Shown one piece after another: positions 22,406-33,000 of a DNA stretch of 64,000 nucleotides. This stretch comes from a virus, in IMG/VR virus record IMGVR_UViG_3300030673_000004, positions 124,001-188,000 of that record. One strand, 5' to 3'. Below the pieces are notes generated by a model, which saw only the letters and a list, made by a program, of their open reading frames with translations, searched no databases and was not told the origin of the DNA. Position 1 is the first letter of the stretch; each line of letters begins with the position of its first letter. Position numbers and translations under genes: made by a program.

Positions 22406-25400
22406 TGCTGTTTGCCCTGGGTGCTCAGTTTGAAAAAGATTCTAATCATTTAGATGAATCCATTGTGAGCAATATTCGCTGTGGTTTTGAAGCTGAGTTC
22501 GCATCTGAAGTATCTTACGATACTTGTGGTGAATACTTAGAAGAAAACCTACAAGATAGAACAGGTGCTGTTATTATAGCTAAGAGTTATGGGGCGTCTC
22601 ATAATAGTTCTTATGAGGATTGGTCTGTAGAATCTGATAGCTCTATCCCAACAGCAATACAGTATCCTAACCAGGTTGAAATTGTATCTCCGATTCAAGA
22701 TGTAGAAAAGACTATAGATGACCTTGGTGTTGTTTTTGAACTGATTAAGAGTCATGGCAAGACAGCGCAGGCTACGGGTCTTCACATGACATTTAGCATT
22801 AAAGATGTTAATTTATATGAGGATAAATTTGACCATTTGAAGTTTTTGTTTCTTGTTGGTGAGAGCTATTACGCTAAGTTTTTTGGACGTGTTGCTTATG
22901 GCTATGCTCTGGAGTTTTTAACAGTATTCAAGCAAAAACTTCTTGCTTATTTGTATCAGGTTGACAAAGTAACTATAACGCCTTCTGATTGTGCTGAGTT
23001 TGTACGAATACATGCAAGTCAGCCTTTTGCTGGGTTTTCTGAGAATATCAAAGCTGTAGGTGAAGATAATAAAGGTCTTTACACACTATTCGCTGCATAT
23101 AAAGAAGCTAGTGCTAATTTATCTGATCGGTACCAATCAGTTAATACTCAGCATCTAACTAAAGACGCTTCTCGTATTGAGTTTCGGCTTCCTGGTGGGG
23201 CTGGGTATGAGAATAAGTTTGAGCAGTGCTCTAGGCTAATGCGTGTTCTGGCTAATGCTCTATGGGTATCTCGTGCTGGGATGACTCAATATAATGATTA
23301 TTATATTAAGAAACTGACTCGTTTAGTGCTGGCGGCACAAGAAGAGGCACGCTCTGATAAGGCTACTCTTAATCAGACTGATACAAATAGAACATTTCGT
23401 ATTCAAACTACACAAGAGGGTCGTAATACTGTACATCAGTTAATGCGGTTTGAAAAGACACGTATGCAAAAGCCTACAGCTACGGCTGTTGCTTCTTTTG
23501 TATTTTCGGGGAGTGATGTTAAGCACATCGGCGTGCATCGTGCTATCAATGGTGATGCAAATGAAGCTTTTTTTGACTGTGTGAGGAAATTTTCTGAAGC
23601 GCAGTTGTGGTCTATTGCCGGTGCAGTTCACTGCATTGAAGGGCAGGAAGCTGTGTGTGATGGTTTAGATCGTCCTGAGTTGAATACTCTTGTTTTAGCT
23701 ATTCAAGCAAGACCAACGTTAGATTTTCCTGATATTAGATCTAATGATCCACAAGACTGGTCTATTGTACCTCGTATCGTAGAAAAGATCGGTCAGTTAT
23801 CTGGGAAGTCTCGTGTGTGGGCGTCTGCTTTTGCTCTTAATTATGTTGTTATGGGTTGCTTACAGTTTGCTCATAACATTGGTAGCTTTCCTACGTCGGA
23901 TACTGAGTTCAAATCTATTGGACAGCTTGTTATATGGGCTAAGTCTGCACTATCTCCTGAGAGTCTTGTTTACTTTAAGTTTTGGGTATGGGCGAAGCTA
24001 GATTCAAACTATGATTATTCTGCCGATAATGCTCTTGATGATCTCACTTCTGGGTTTATGCTGGCCCACATTGGTAGTACTGCAGTGCTAAAACGTACAT
24101 CTATGGGCTATATGAGTTTTGGTACTGTGCTCAGTTTAGCTCGTTATCGTAAACTAAGTAATTCTCTATCTAAGGATATTCTTAATGTCTTCCCTTCGAC
24201 AACTAATGTGTCGTTTATCATTAAGGGTATAATTTCCTTAAAGGCTGTGTCCAATCCTTTAGATTGTGCTGGTTTAATTGTATTATTAAAGGATTGCATA
24301 CAGTCAAAGCCTGCAGTTTCTGAGTGTCAATCTGTTTTGTACATAGTGTACAAAACTTATGGTCTGACTACATTTACAGAGCTGCTTTTTAAGTGTACAA
24401 GACAGCTCGCTACTTTTGATGGTAGCGCTGCTGCCGATGGCGACAGTTCTTACATACTGGAAGATATACTAAGCCCTATAACATCTTCAGATATCCCAGA
24501 TTCAGCCAAATTAGATATAGAAAAAGCTATAGCAACTACTGTAAACTCTGAGTTGCGTAAAGGTAGTGAAAAAATTAGTGTTTATGATATTCTGTTGGAA
24601 GCTGAGTCTCGGGATACATTGTCTATACCTGATACGTTGCATATTCTAGATAGCGCTACAGAAAGTGATCTTGAAACTTTCAGAAGTAGCTCCGTTGTTG
24701 CTTTTAAGCTAGCAAGAGCAGCTTGGCTTTTGAATAGATCTGGATTAAAACTTCCAGTAAATAAAGCTCTTGCTGTGATATACTTAAAAAATCCTGTTTG
24801 GTTCGGTGCTCTTGCTGCTGTAGCACTTATACCAAACTCAAACATGTATAATCATGACTACACGTGGCTTTTTGGTATTAAGCCTACAGCTTTTCTTCGA
24901 GATCTTTTCACTAAGGCTGATACTCTTTTTCCGTACATTAAGCGGACTATGTCTGCTGCAAGTCACATAGATTTCTGTTCTTTATTGCAGCATGTACCTG
25001 TCGTAGATAAGCACTTGGCGTTTGGTAAGGATGCTTTGAATTTTCTGCTCAAGTCTCTAGCTTTAGGTCTCATGAAATATCCTTGGGATAATAAATCTGT
25101 TTTTTACGAGTTTCCTTCTTATGAGACACGAGAGTATACAGGTACTCTACTTCCTGTTTTGGATTATCTTGCAGGTCAAGAGACCAAGCACCGCAGGACA
25201 ACAATACGATTAGCTAGCCTGAATTTTATACCACTAGACTTCCGTGTTGGTGATGCTTACGAAGGGACAGAGCCCGGTCCTTATTTTAATCTTAAGGTAT
25301 CTCGCACGGATGTTCAGACATGGCGCTCATCCTTTGCCGAAAAGTTGAGTGAAAAGGAACCGTTTGATTATCCTGTAGAAAAACCTGTATCTGACACAGG

Positions 25401-26214
25401 TGTAGTTTCAGAAGATAAATCTGTACCTCCGGAGGTTTTATACAAGGTCCGGAAGTATAGCATTACAGATAATTACGATCTGACAAGAGAAGATGTAAGG
25501 TCATTTATTGATAATGCCTCAAAAGATGATTTGCTTAAATTCTTTACGTCTATTTTTGCGGATCCTGCTCTTATCTATAGAGACTTTGTCGAATTTAATA
25601 GTATTCGTGATACAGCTAGAGTAAGTACAAACCCAGCAGTATGGCAGGCTATTCATGAGTTTGTTTTAGGCTATTCTTCAGTAAATCGTGGAGTGATTGC
25701 CATTGCTGATTGGCTGATGTATGTATTTGCTGCTCATCGTACAGATGCTGATGAAACAGTGCCTTCTACTTTATATGGTGCGTCATATTCACAAGTTTTA
25801 TATGATACCTTAACTATGGTAGCAGACGGCAGTAACGTTGCTTATATACCATATTCATTACTTAGTACATACACGTTTGCCCTTGCTCTTAAAGATAGCA
25901 ACCCGGATATTTATAGGATGCTAACTAGTAATCTTGCTATTAAGGCTATTAAGCAAAATGTACGTAAACATGTTAATACACGTCTGCGTACATTACCGGA
26001 TGCTGCGATTGACACGTACAACAGCAAGCATGTAGTGTCGGCTAGCATTACTCCGATATTATACACGGAGGATAGAACACCTTTGGGTGATTATTTACTT
26101 CAGTTAGTAGGTCGTAGTAAAGTAGCTTCTGAAGTGTATAAACTTCATCAGGAGCATCAGCTAGATAGCACAAAACCAGAGCCTGTCTATCCTTGGCGTT
26201 CGGCCTTCGCGTAG
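22405..26214 (+). CDS. Amidoligase-type protein, paralogue 3 (1269 aa)
   Basis: First of four tandem copies. The N-terminal ~310 residues carry all family motifs: RCGFEAEF (25-32), SYGASH, WSVESDSSI, VEIVSPI, ATGLHMTFS, YQSVNTQHL and RIEFRLPGG with GYENK. The two motif carboxylates, the His of TGLH and the E-x-R pair are present. Most of the remaining ~950 residues are helical, with repeated Leu/Ala/Ser segments that could form a solenoid; no domain recognised. Start is fixed by TAATG coupling to the short upstream gene. The short N-terminal signature AQFEKD before the domain is shared with paralogues 4 and 5 (QFDRDL), indicating common descent. Confidence 0.72.
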   Translation: MLFALGAQFEKDSNHLDESIVSNIRCGFEAEFASEVSYDTCGEYLEENLQDRTGAVIIAKSYGASHNSSYEDWSVESDSSIPTAIQYPNQVEIVSPIQDVEKTIDDLGVVFELIKSHGKTAQATGLHMTFSIKDVNLYEDKFDHLKFLFLVGESYYAKFFGRVAYGYALEFLTVFKQKLLAYLYQVDKVTITPSDCAEFVRIHASQPFAGFSENIKAVGEDNKGLYTLFAAYKEASANLSDRYQSVNTQHLTKDASRIEFRLPGGAGYENKFEQCSRLMRVLANALWVSRAGMTQYNDYYIKKLTRLVLAAQEEARSDKATLNQTDTNRTFRIQTTQEGRNTVHQLMRFEKTRMQKPTATAVASFVFSGSDVKHIGVHRAINGDANEAFFDCVRKFSEAQLWSIAGAVHCIEGQEAVCDGLDRPELNTLVLAIQARPTLDFPDIRSNDPQDWSIVPRIVEKIGQLSGKSRVWASAFALNYVVMGCLQFAHNIGSFPTSDTEFKSIGQLVIWAKSALSPESLVYFKFWVWAKLDSNYDYSADNALDDLTSGFMLAHIGSTAVLKRTSMGYMSFGTVLSLARYRKLSNSLSKDILNVFPSTTNVSFIIKGIISLKAVSNPLDCAGLIVLLKDCIQSKPAVSECQSVLYIVYKTYGLTTFTELLFKCTRQLATFDGSAAADGDSSYILEDILSPITSSDIPDSAKLDIEKAIATTVNSELRKGSEKISVYDILLEAESRDTLSIPDTLHILDSATESDLETFRSSSVVAFKLARAAWLLNRSGLKLPVNKALAVIYLKNPVWFGALAAVALIPNSNMYNHDYTWLFGIKPTAFLRDLFTKADTLFPYIKRTMSAASHIDFCSLLQHVPVVDKHLAFGKDALNFLLKSLALGLMKYPWDNKSVFYEFPSYETREYTGTLLPVLDYLAGQETKHRRTTIRLASLNFIPLDFRVGDAYEGTEPGPYFNLKVSRTDVQTWRSSFAEKLSEKEPFDYPVEKPVSDTGVVSEDKSVPPEVLYKVRKYSITDNYDLTREDVRSFIDNASKDDLLKFFTSIFADPALIYRDFVEFNSIRDTARVSTNPAVWQAIHEFVLGYSSVNRGVIAIADWLMYVFAAHRTDADETVPSTLYGASYSQVLYDTLTMVADGSNVAYIPYSLLSTYTFALALKDSNPDIYRMLTSNLAIKAIKQNVRKHVNTRLRTLPDAAIDTYNSKHVVSASITPILYTEDRTPLGDYLLQLVGRSKVASEVYKLHQEHQLDSTKPEPVYPWRSAFA

Positions 26215-26227
26215 ACCACTTCTTGAT

Positions 26228-29200
26228 ATGGACATTGTAACTGCTGCTCAATTTGATAGAGATCTGAGTAAAAATCTGTCTAGTCTTCCTGTTCGTTGCG
26301 GCTTTGAGGCTGAGTTTGCTTCTGCCTTGCCTCATGATCGTATCCCTACAATACTTGAAGCGTTTCTGCAGAATCCGGGGAAGACGGATATTGAAGGCAT
26401 ACCAGAGCGTCTTGGCCCTCGCCCTGGTATTGAAGTAAACAATAGCTATGGTGCGTCTCATGGTGGTTCCTACAAATCTTGGTCTGTAGAAACTGATAGT
26501 ACTATTCATGTTGATAATCATCATTCCTATCGCATTGAGCTTGTTAGTCCTATTTTGACTCTCCCTGATATGATTCACGGGCTCAAGGCTGTAATGGCTA
26601 TGCTCCGTAGTAATGTTGAATTACCTTCAGAGTATGTAGATCAAGACGTTGTATCTTTAGGTGAGACAGATAAAGAAACAGGTTGTCATCTTACGTTCTC
26701 TATTAAAGATATAGACTTATCTAAAGTTGACGTACTTAAGCTAGCGGTCCTGCTCGGGGAGGATCATTGGGGTGATGTATTCGGTCGCCATAATAATGGT
26801 TGGGCTGAAGAGGCGTTAGATCATTTCAAGAATTGGGTTACGACAAAAGAGATTAAGGATCCCAGAGATTTAGCCGCCGCTGTGTCAGATCTATGCAATA
26901 GATCTGCATTAGATGTCCAGGATTCGGAATTATTTAAGTGGTTGGATAACAGGATGGAGAAGTATCGCTCTATTAACATGAGTAAAACTCGTCAAGGTGT
27001 TTTAGAGTTCCGATTACCTGGTGGTAAGGATTATCAGTATAAAGATGATAAGCTAGCTATCGTTGCGGAACGTTTCGCTTATGCTTTTTATGCCTCGGCG
27101 GACCCTACCGCTTATGCTGATTACTACAAACAGAAACTTGTACGTATTGCTTTGAAGTTTATGGCTACACCTGAAGCACAGCAGCGTAGCGCTACACAGA
27201 TATACGATGAATCTAAAGTTTTTATGCGTGTTCGTTCTACTGGTGGTAGTTCTTATTTATGTTTGATGCCTGATGATAAACCCTTGTCCGCACCTGCTAT
27301 GGCTTTTGCTCTTAAATCTCTTGGCGAGGGTGCCTACAGTATTGAGCAAGATGTCCCAGAGCAGCAGAGTTTTAGATCTATCACGGGTACTATTAATTTG
27401 GTTAAGACTAACTCAATCTTGGGATATGTTAGTTATGCTTTGATTAATACTAAGTTCAAATTAAGTGATACTGTTGTATCCTCCCTATTAAGGTCATTTC
27501 TCTTACCACGCAGCGTACCAGATACACGCTCGGTGCAGCATTATATCTATCTGCCCCATACGTCTGTAGATGAATTATCTGTTTCAAAGTTTGCTACTAC
27601 TACAATTGACGTGAATTGGCCTGAGTCCATAAAAGAGGCTGTTCAAAAAGAAAAAGATGCGAGTAGTGAGTGGCTGGCCCCTGGTGGTTCGTTATATTTG
27701 AGCCGAATAGTAGCTGCTATACGGAATTCTAAGGCATCAGACATCATTAAGTTACATGCTCAGTATAATGATCAATTAAATACATTGATTTATGGTGATT
27801 TTCGCGGTGTTCATTTAGACCAGTTAGCTGGTGATCCGTTAGCTAAGAATAAGTTTGATCTTATGCACACGGTTGAAGCTCCTGCTGCTGACATAGCTAA
27901 TTACCTAAACTCCTCAGACTATCAACGTGAGGTACAAACAGCGTGGGGAGAACGGTTTAATGGTAATAGGCCGATACCATTTATAATACTTAGTTCGTTA
28001 TCTCAACTAGATGAGTCTTTTGTAGCTCGTTTGAAAACTCACTATTGGTTATTTGCTGAGTGTTTCCCTGGGACAGTTAAGAGCTACGCTGACGCGATTG
28101 ACCCTGACGAGGTTTCTTTCTATTTAGATGTCTTGCGTTTATTACCCGAAGAGAAGAAAGAATCTTTAATTGTTCCCGTTAGTGCCTATATAGGTAGGCA
28201 GCTAGCTGGCACACTTAATGCTGATGCTCTTTCAGATGATATTTTTGTAAAAGAGCTTAATGTTCTATTAGAGCATGTATCGGATATTGCTGATACAGGT
28301 GCCAAAGATACTACAGAGGTAGAACTCCCTACTGTGCTTAGTACGGTTTCTACTAGAATAATTCTAAATATGCAGGGTATGGCTGCCCAGGCCATAAGTC
28401 CTGTATTGGGTATAATTTTCCCTAAGTTGCCTAATTTTGTTAAGTACATGGAGACCATGCATGCACATGCGCTGGTTGATTCTCTCACAGATGATATGTT
28501 ATTAAATTATGATGGTACTGATTTTTCAAATAAGCTTCCTCCATTAACTATAAAAATATTTCTCTCAAATACAGCAAAACAGTTAGAGTCAGCCGGTGCT
28601 TATACCGGTACTGACGTTTCTGAGATAGCCACTGCTTTTGTTTTAGCTTATGCTAAGGGTATCATAGATACGATACCCAAGCAGCTAGACTCTACTGTAG
28701 TCTCACAGGCCGCTGTTCATTGTGTCTTAAACATGAAAAATGCTGCTATGGAGGGCAATGATGAACTCTATGTGAAACTTAATGTTTTTGTAGATCAAGG
28801 AACCCGGATTTTAGACATTGCACCTAAGCTTAAATCTGAATTGTATCGTGCTTACTTACACGACATGAGTAAAGAGAAAGAGACAGAAGATAGCTTAAAA
28901 GAAAAAGGTGCCTTGACATTAGCCGCCTTGATAGCTATCGGGTACGGTACTTATGGTGCTCAAGCTTTAGGTGCAGGATCGGCTACTTGTTTTAATGCTG
29001 CTGTAAAACATTATCGTGGTGCATGGACGAGTTCTGTAACAGATGATTTTTTACACCACATGAATGCGTTGTGTAATTTATCTCGCCCTCTGCCCGCGTG
29101 TTCTTTGTTTGATGCTATAAGTAAGCTGATCTCTACATACCCTACTACCGGGGATCCTGCGGCGGACAGTCTTAGGGGTATATTTTCAGATTATCAAGTG

Positions 29201-30076
29201 GCATCTACTAAAATAACAACTCAAAAAGATTTAATTGTTACATATCCTAAAATGCACATTGAGTTGCAGGATGCGCCTGTGGTACCGTATCCTGCTGATT
29301 TCTCTGCTCAGTATAGATTGACACCTAAGCAATTAGCTTCTTTCTTTGGCTCTCCTAGTGGTGAAGAGGTGGATCGTGCTTCTCTGGCACCCCTGCCGTT
29401 CAAAGCATCACATCTACTGATTACTAATCTGAATGCTTACACAGTTAAGCAGCTTGATGAGCTGTACTCTTGCCCGGCACCTAGTGCGGAGGCACAATCA
29501 TTCGGTGATTCTTTGGCAAGGACTATATTTGCTGCTACTAAGTCTGGACCTTGTCCTGCTTCCTTGCTGACATCAAACATAGCACGTGCTTATATGACAT
29601 CTACATCACCGGGTATGGGAACATTCTTGTTTCAGTATATAGAATCTATTTTAATACCTGACGATGATTTTCGTAGATTTAATATGTTTACTGGTGGTAC
29701 GAGTAATCCTGAATTGGGGTCTGTTCTGTTCTCCTCGTTGCTACCTTTCTATTCTATTTATGCTTCTATTACCCATGTGGGTAGGCAACATGTTTCATTT
29801 GTTGATTTATTGGACGCCTTTATAGGTGATCATGCAGTATCTCCAGAAGCTTTCTGCTCTAAGGAATTTGTTGCTCTGTATAAATTCTGTGTTCATGTTG
29901 GTATTGTTAATAAGATTAGCTCTGATTCTTTACCTGATGCATTATTTGAGGTATATACGGGCCTTAAATTGCATACGCATGTTGCTTTGATTGATGCTTT
30001 GATACATGAGCATAAGAAATCCCATAAAGTAACATCACTATTTCCTATGTATGGGTACCCTTATTATGGCGACTGA
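26228..30076 (+). CDS. Amidoligase-type protein, paralogue 4 (1282 aa)
   Basis: Largest of the six. Motifs: AQFDRDL (7-13), RCGFEAEF (23-30), SYGASH, WSVETDSTI, RIELVSPIL, ETGCHLTFS, YRSINMSKT and LEFRLPGG with DYQYK. The linker between the third and fourth motifs is longer than in paralogues 3 and 5. The ~950-residue C-terminal region is helical and unassigned. The ATG is 13 nt after the upstream stop with no clear ribosome site, so it probably relies on coupling. The next gene begins inside its last codons. Conservation of the whole motif set argues that the catalytic-type domain is under selection. Confidence 0.72.
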   Translation: MDIVTAAQFDRDLSKNLSSLPVRCGFEAEFASALPHDRIPTILEAFLQNPGKTDIEGIPERLGPRPGIEVNNSYGASHGGSYKSWSVETDSTIHVDNHHSYRIELVSPILTLPDMIHGLKAVMAMLRSNVELPSEYVDQDVVSLGETDKETGCHLTFSIKDIDLSKVDVLKLAVLLGEDHWGDVFGRHNNGWAEEALDHFKNWVTTKEIKDPRDLAAAVSDLCNRSALDVQDSELFKWLDNRMEKYRSINMSKTRQGVLEFRLPGGKDYQYKDDKLAIVAERFAYAFYASADPTAYADYYKQKLVRIALKFMATPEAQQRSATQIYDESKVFMRVRSTGGSSYLCLMPDDKPLSAPAMAFALKSLGEGAYSIEQDVPEQQSFRSITGTINLVKTNSILGYVSYALINTKFKLSDTVVSSLLRSFLLPRSVPDTRSVQHYIYLPHTSVDELSVSKFATTTIDVNWPESIKEAVQKEKDASSEWLAPGGSLYLSRIVAAIRNSKASDIIKLHAQYNDQLNTLIYGDFRGVHLDQLAGDPLAKNKFDLMHTVEAPAADIANYLNSSDYQREVQTAWGERFNGNRPIPFIILSSLSQLDESFVARLKTHYWLFAECFPGTVKSYADAIDPDEVSFYLDVLRLLPEEKKESLIVPVSAYIGRQLAGTLNADALSDDIFVKELNVLLEHVSDIADTGAKDTTEVELPTVLSTVSTRIILNMQGMAAQAISPVLGIIFPKLPNFVKYMETMHAHALVDSLTDDMLLNYDGTDFSNKLPPLTIKIFLSNTAKQLESAGAYTGTDVSEIATAFVLAYAKGIIDTIPKQLDSTVVSQAAVHCVLNMKNAAMEGNDELYVKLNVFVDQGTRILDIAPKLKSELYRAYLHDMSKEKETEDSLKEKGALTLAALIAIGYGTYGAQALGAGSATCFNAAVKHYRGAWTSSVTDDFLHHMNALCNLSRPLPACSLFDAISKLISTYPTTGDPAADSLRGIFSDYQVASTKITTQKDLIVTYPKMHIELQDAPVVPYPADFSAQYRLTPKQLASFFGSPSGEEVDRASLAPLPFKASHLLITNLNAYTVKQLDELYSCPAPSAEAQSFGDSLARTIFAATKSGPCPASLLTSNIARAYMTSTSPGMGTFLFQYIESILIPDDDFRRFNMFTGGTSNPELGSVLFSSLLPFYSIYASITHVGRQHVSFVDLLDAFIGDHAVSPEAFCSKEFVALYKFCVHVGIVNKISSDSLPDALFEVYTGLKLHTHVALIDALIHEHKKSHKVTSLFPMYGYPYYGD

Positions 30077-33000
30077 TTATACTGTTGTAACGGCATCTCA
30101 GTTCGATAGAGATCTTCATAGTATTAGTTCTGACTGGTCTAAGTATAAGGGTCCTGCTGTTCGCTGCGGCTTTGAAGCTGAAATGGCTTCTGCTTTATGG
30201 TGGTCTGATTTTGCAGATAAGTTACAATTGGCTCTAGGCATCAATAGGAGTAGCATAGTTGTAAGTGAGCGTTACGGCGCATCTCATGATGGGGATTACC
30301 GCTATTGGTCGGTAGAGTCAGACACATCAATTCAGGTTGATCCGGAGCACCAGTGTCAGATTGAAGTAGTCTCCCCGATACTTGGAATAGATGCTATGCT
30401 GGGGTCTTTGGAGAAGGTCTGCTCGTTGATGGCAACTAAGCAGAGTGGTAAGGCTCTAGCTATTTCAAATAACTCTACTGGATTGCATATAACATTCAGT
30501 CTAGAGGATACTAACCTAACTAAGGTCAATGTTGCTAAGCTGTACCTGTTGCTGGGTGAGGATTACTGGAGATTGGTTTTTGGGCGTAATGATACAAGCT
30601 ATGCAAAATCTGTAAAGCCTGCTTTGCTCGCTATGGTAGCTGAATTGTCTCGTTCTTCTGGCATGAAGAGCATGCAACAGTTTGATCTTGATAAGTTCTA
30701 TCAAGAGATGCGCAGTGATGACATTGGTCGCTATGGTACTATTAATATTTCCAATATAGTTAGCCAGAAAGACTTCCCCGATAAGCAGCGTATCGAGTTT
30801 AGGTTGCCTGGTGGTGCTGGTTATGAGCACAAGTTTTCATTATTAGCACGTGTAGCTCGTAGGTTTGCTTATGCTTTGTACGCATCAACCTGTGATGCTT
30901 ATGATGATGTTTTTGCACTTAAATTGTACAAGTTCCTAGATAAGTATAAAGAAGCTACTCATGAGGATGACCATCGTGTTAAAGCTATAGCAAATACCCA
31001 TGGATTCTCTTTAGTAGATTTTCCTGCAAATATGGATCAGAGTCGTGTTCGGTTATTTAGTTTCATTTATACTGGAAGTAGCCTTACGCACATAGAGGCG
31101 GATAATCCTGCTGCTGGATTCTCATCTGAGATAGAGAGTCAGATAGAGGCGTTGGCTGAGAAGTATGGTGGTCGAAGCATTTCTCTCGGGAGTCACGAGT
31201 TCAGCTTAAAGCCGGAAGTCTTGCTAACGCTGGACCATGGATCTTCGCAGAGATTGGCTTACGGTAAGTATACTGAAACATTGTTACATCTATTTGGGTT
31301 AACTACGAGCGTGCAGCTTTCTCAGTTTACTATGCAGGCTCTTGCAGAAAATTCAAATTGTACAGATATACTGTTTTCCATTATTTCTACTATGGCTGTA
31401 GGACCTCGGGGTGCTGCTGGTTGTTCATATGCTAACTTAGGTTTCTTCTTATCTCAACATGGTGGTGATTCAGATCCTTATGTAATCTATAATAAAGATT
31501 ACTTTCTTGATCATCCTGTTTATTTAGATTACTTCCTTGCTGGTTTTGGTGTAGAACCTAAAGACGGTATCTCTGATTCTTATTTGAGTGCTCTTCGTGG
31601 TATCTTGCAGTATGGTATGATACCGTCTGGTATTACCTCTAGTTTTGTTGGTAAGATAGCTGAAGCCGCTTTTGTGGCGAGTGACTCAGTAGATGCTAAG
31701 ATGCTGCTAAGTTCTTTAGCTACGAAGGGTTATTTAGTAAATGCGTCACAGGCTAGCCATGCTTTTGTACAAGAAGTACTGTCTGATACAGCTAAAGTTG
31801 ATGCATTATTCATGAGAAGAGATGTGGCAGAAATGAACCTTGGTTTTATTTATGGTGTAATAAATAAACTGGGTTTTGCTTCTGAGGTGCGTCCTGCTTT
31901 AATTCAGATAATCAAAGATCACGGCGGTTGGCGTGCATCCGAGACGTTTCCTCGTAATGCCTTAACGTTAGATTTATCTAACGCAGAACTGAACGAGATA
32001 GGTATAACAAATATACCTGGTATTAATCTGCATCCTGATATGCACACGATAAATGAGATACTCGTTGGACTTAAGAATCAGAACTATCCTAGAGACAGCA
32101 TTTCTGCTTTTTTTAATGGTCCCGACGTATTGAGTTATATTAAAACAGAAGATTTTATTGATGATGATGATTTCTGCATAAAATTAGTATCTGGTTGGCT
32201 TGCTAATTATGAAAACGTTCACGGTTCCCTTGTTGAGAATGAGATACTGCATAATGCGGGTATCGCATTTTGGTTTACATCCGCGCTGCATGAATTTGAC
32301 AAACACTTGTTATCTGTTCTTAGCTGGGGTGACGTAGATACTATTTATACCACAGTATTACATAGTAGTTATGCTAACGAGTTATTCCATAAGATTTTAT
32401 CTAGTAGTGCTGCGTCTAAAGAGTTGCCAGCATTTATGCGTGCCTACTTAACTTATGTGAGTTCTGCCAGTAGTGGTGGTATCACTAATGGTGCAATGGA
32501 TGCTCCTCCAAGTATCTATGTACCTTTGTTGAATGAGGCAGGTGTTAAAATACTAACTGCGTTTTTTGAGAAAGGCTTTATTTTTGAGCCTACGTTTAAG
32601 GCGTTGGCAATGACAGTAGACGCCTTTGTAGCATCTTCCTACATAACCGAGATAGCGCCACACTGTTTATTGCTGGATAAAGTGTTCTCAACCTATAAGA
32701 GTAAGTCTGTTGACCCTACTAATGAGAATGGCTTTTTGACTAATCGCATTGAGTCTCTTAGACGTGCGGGTTTTGATGTGCGTGATGTGGCACCAATAGC
32801 TACTAAAGAGTTACAGCATGAGACAGCACCCTATGTTCATGAGTTCTCTGCACCCTTTCAACCATCTCGTGGTGAGCGTAGATCTGTAGAAGATACAATT
32901 TCTTATATTGCAAACCCTCCGTTTCATAAATCTGACTTCTTTGGTGCTGTTGAAGCTATGCCTGCTGAAGATATGCCTGATCTTTTTGTGAAGATACAGT

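Noticed and set aside
12290-26231. Similar CACTTCTT sequences just before the ribosome-site-less ATGs at 12306 and 26228
   Set aside because: Too short to be meaningful, and one follows a terminator while the other is in an operon.
26048-26578. 176-codon minus-strand open frame across the junction of ligase paralogues 3 and 4
   Set aside because: Covers two clearly coding plus-strand genes with conserved motifs; no start signals.
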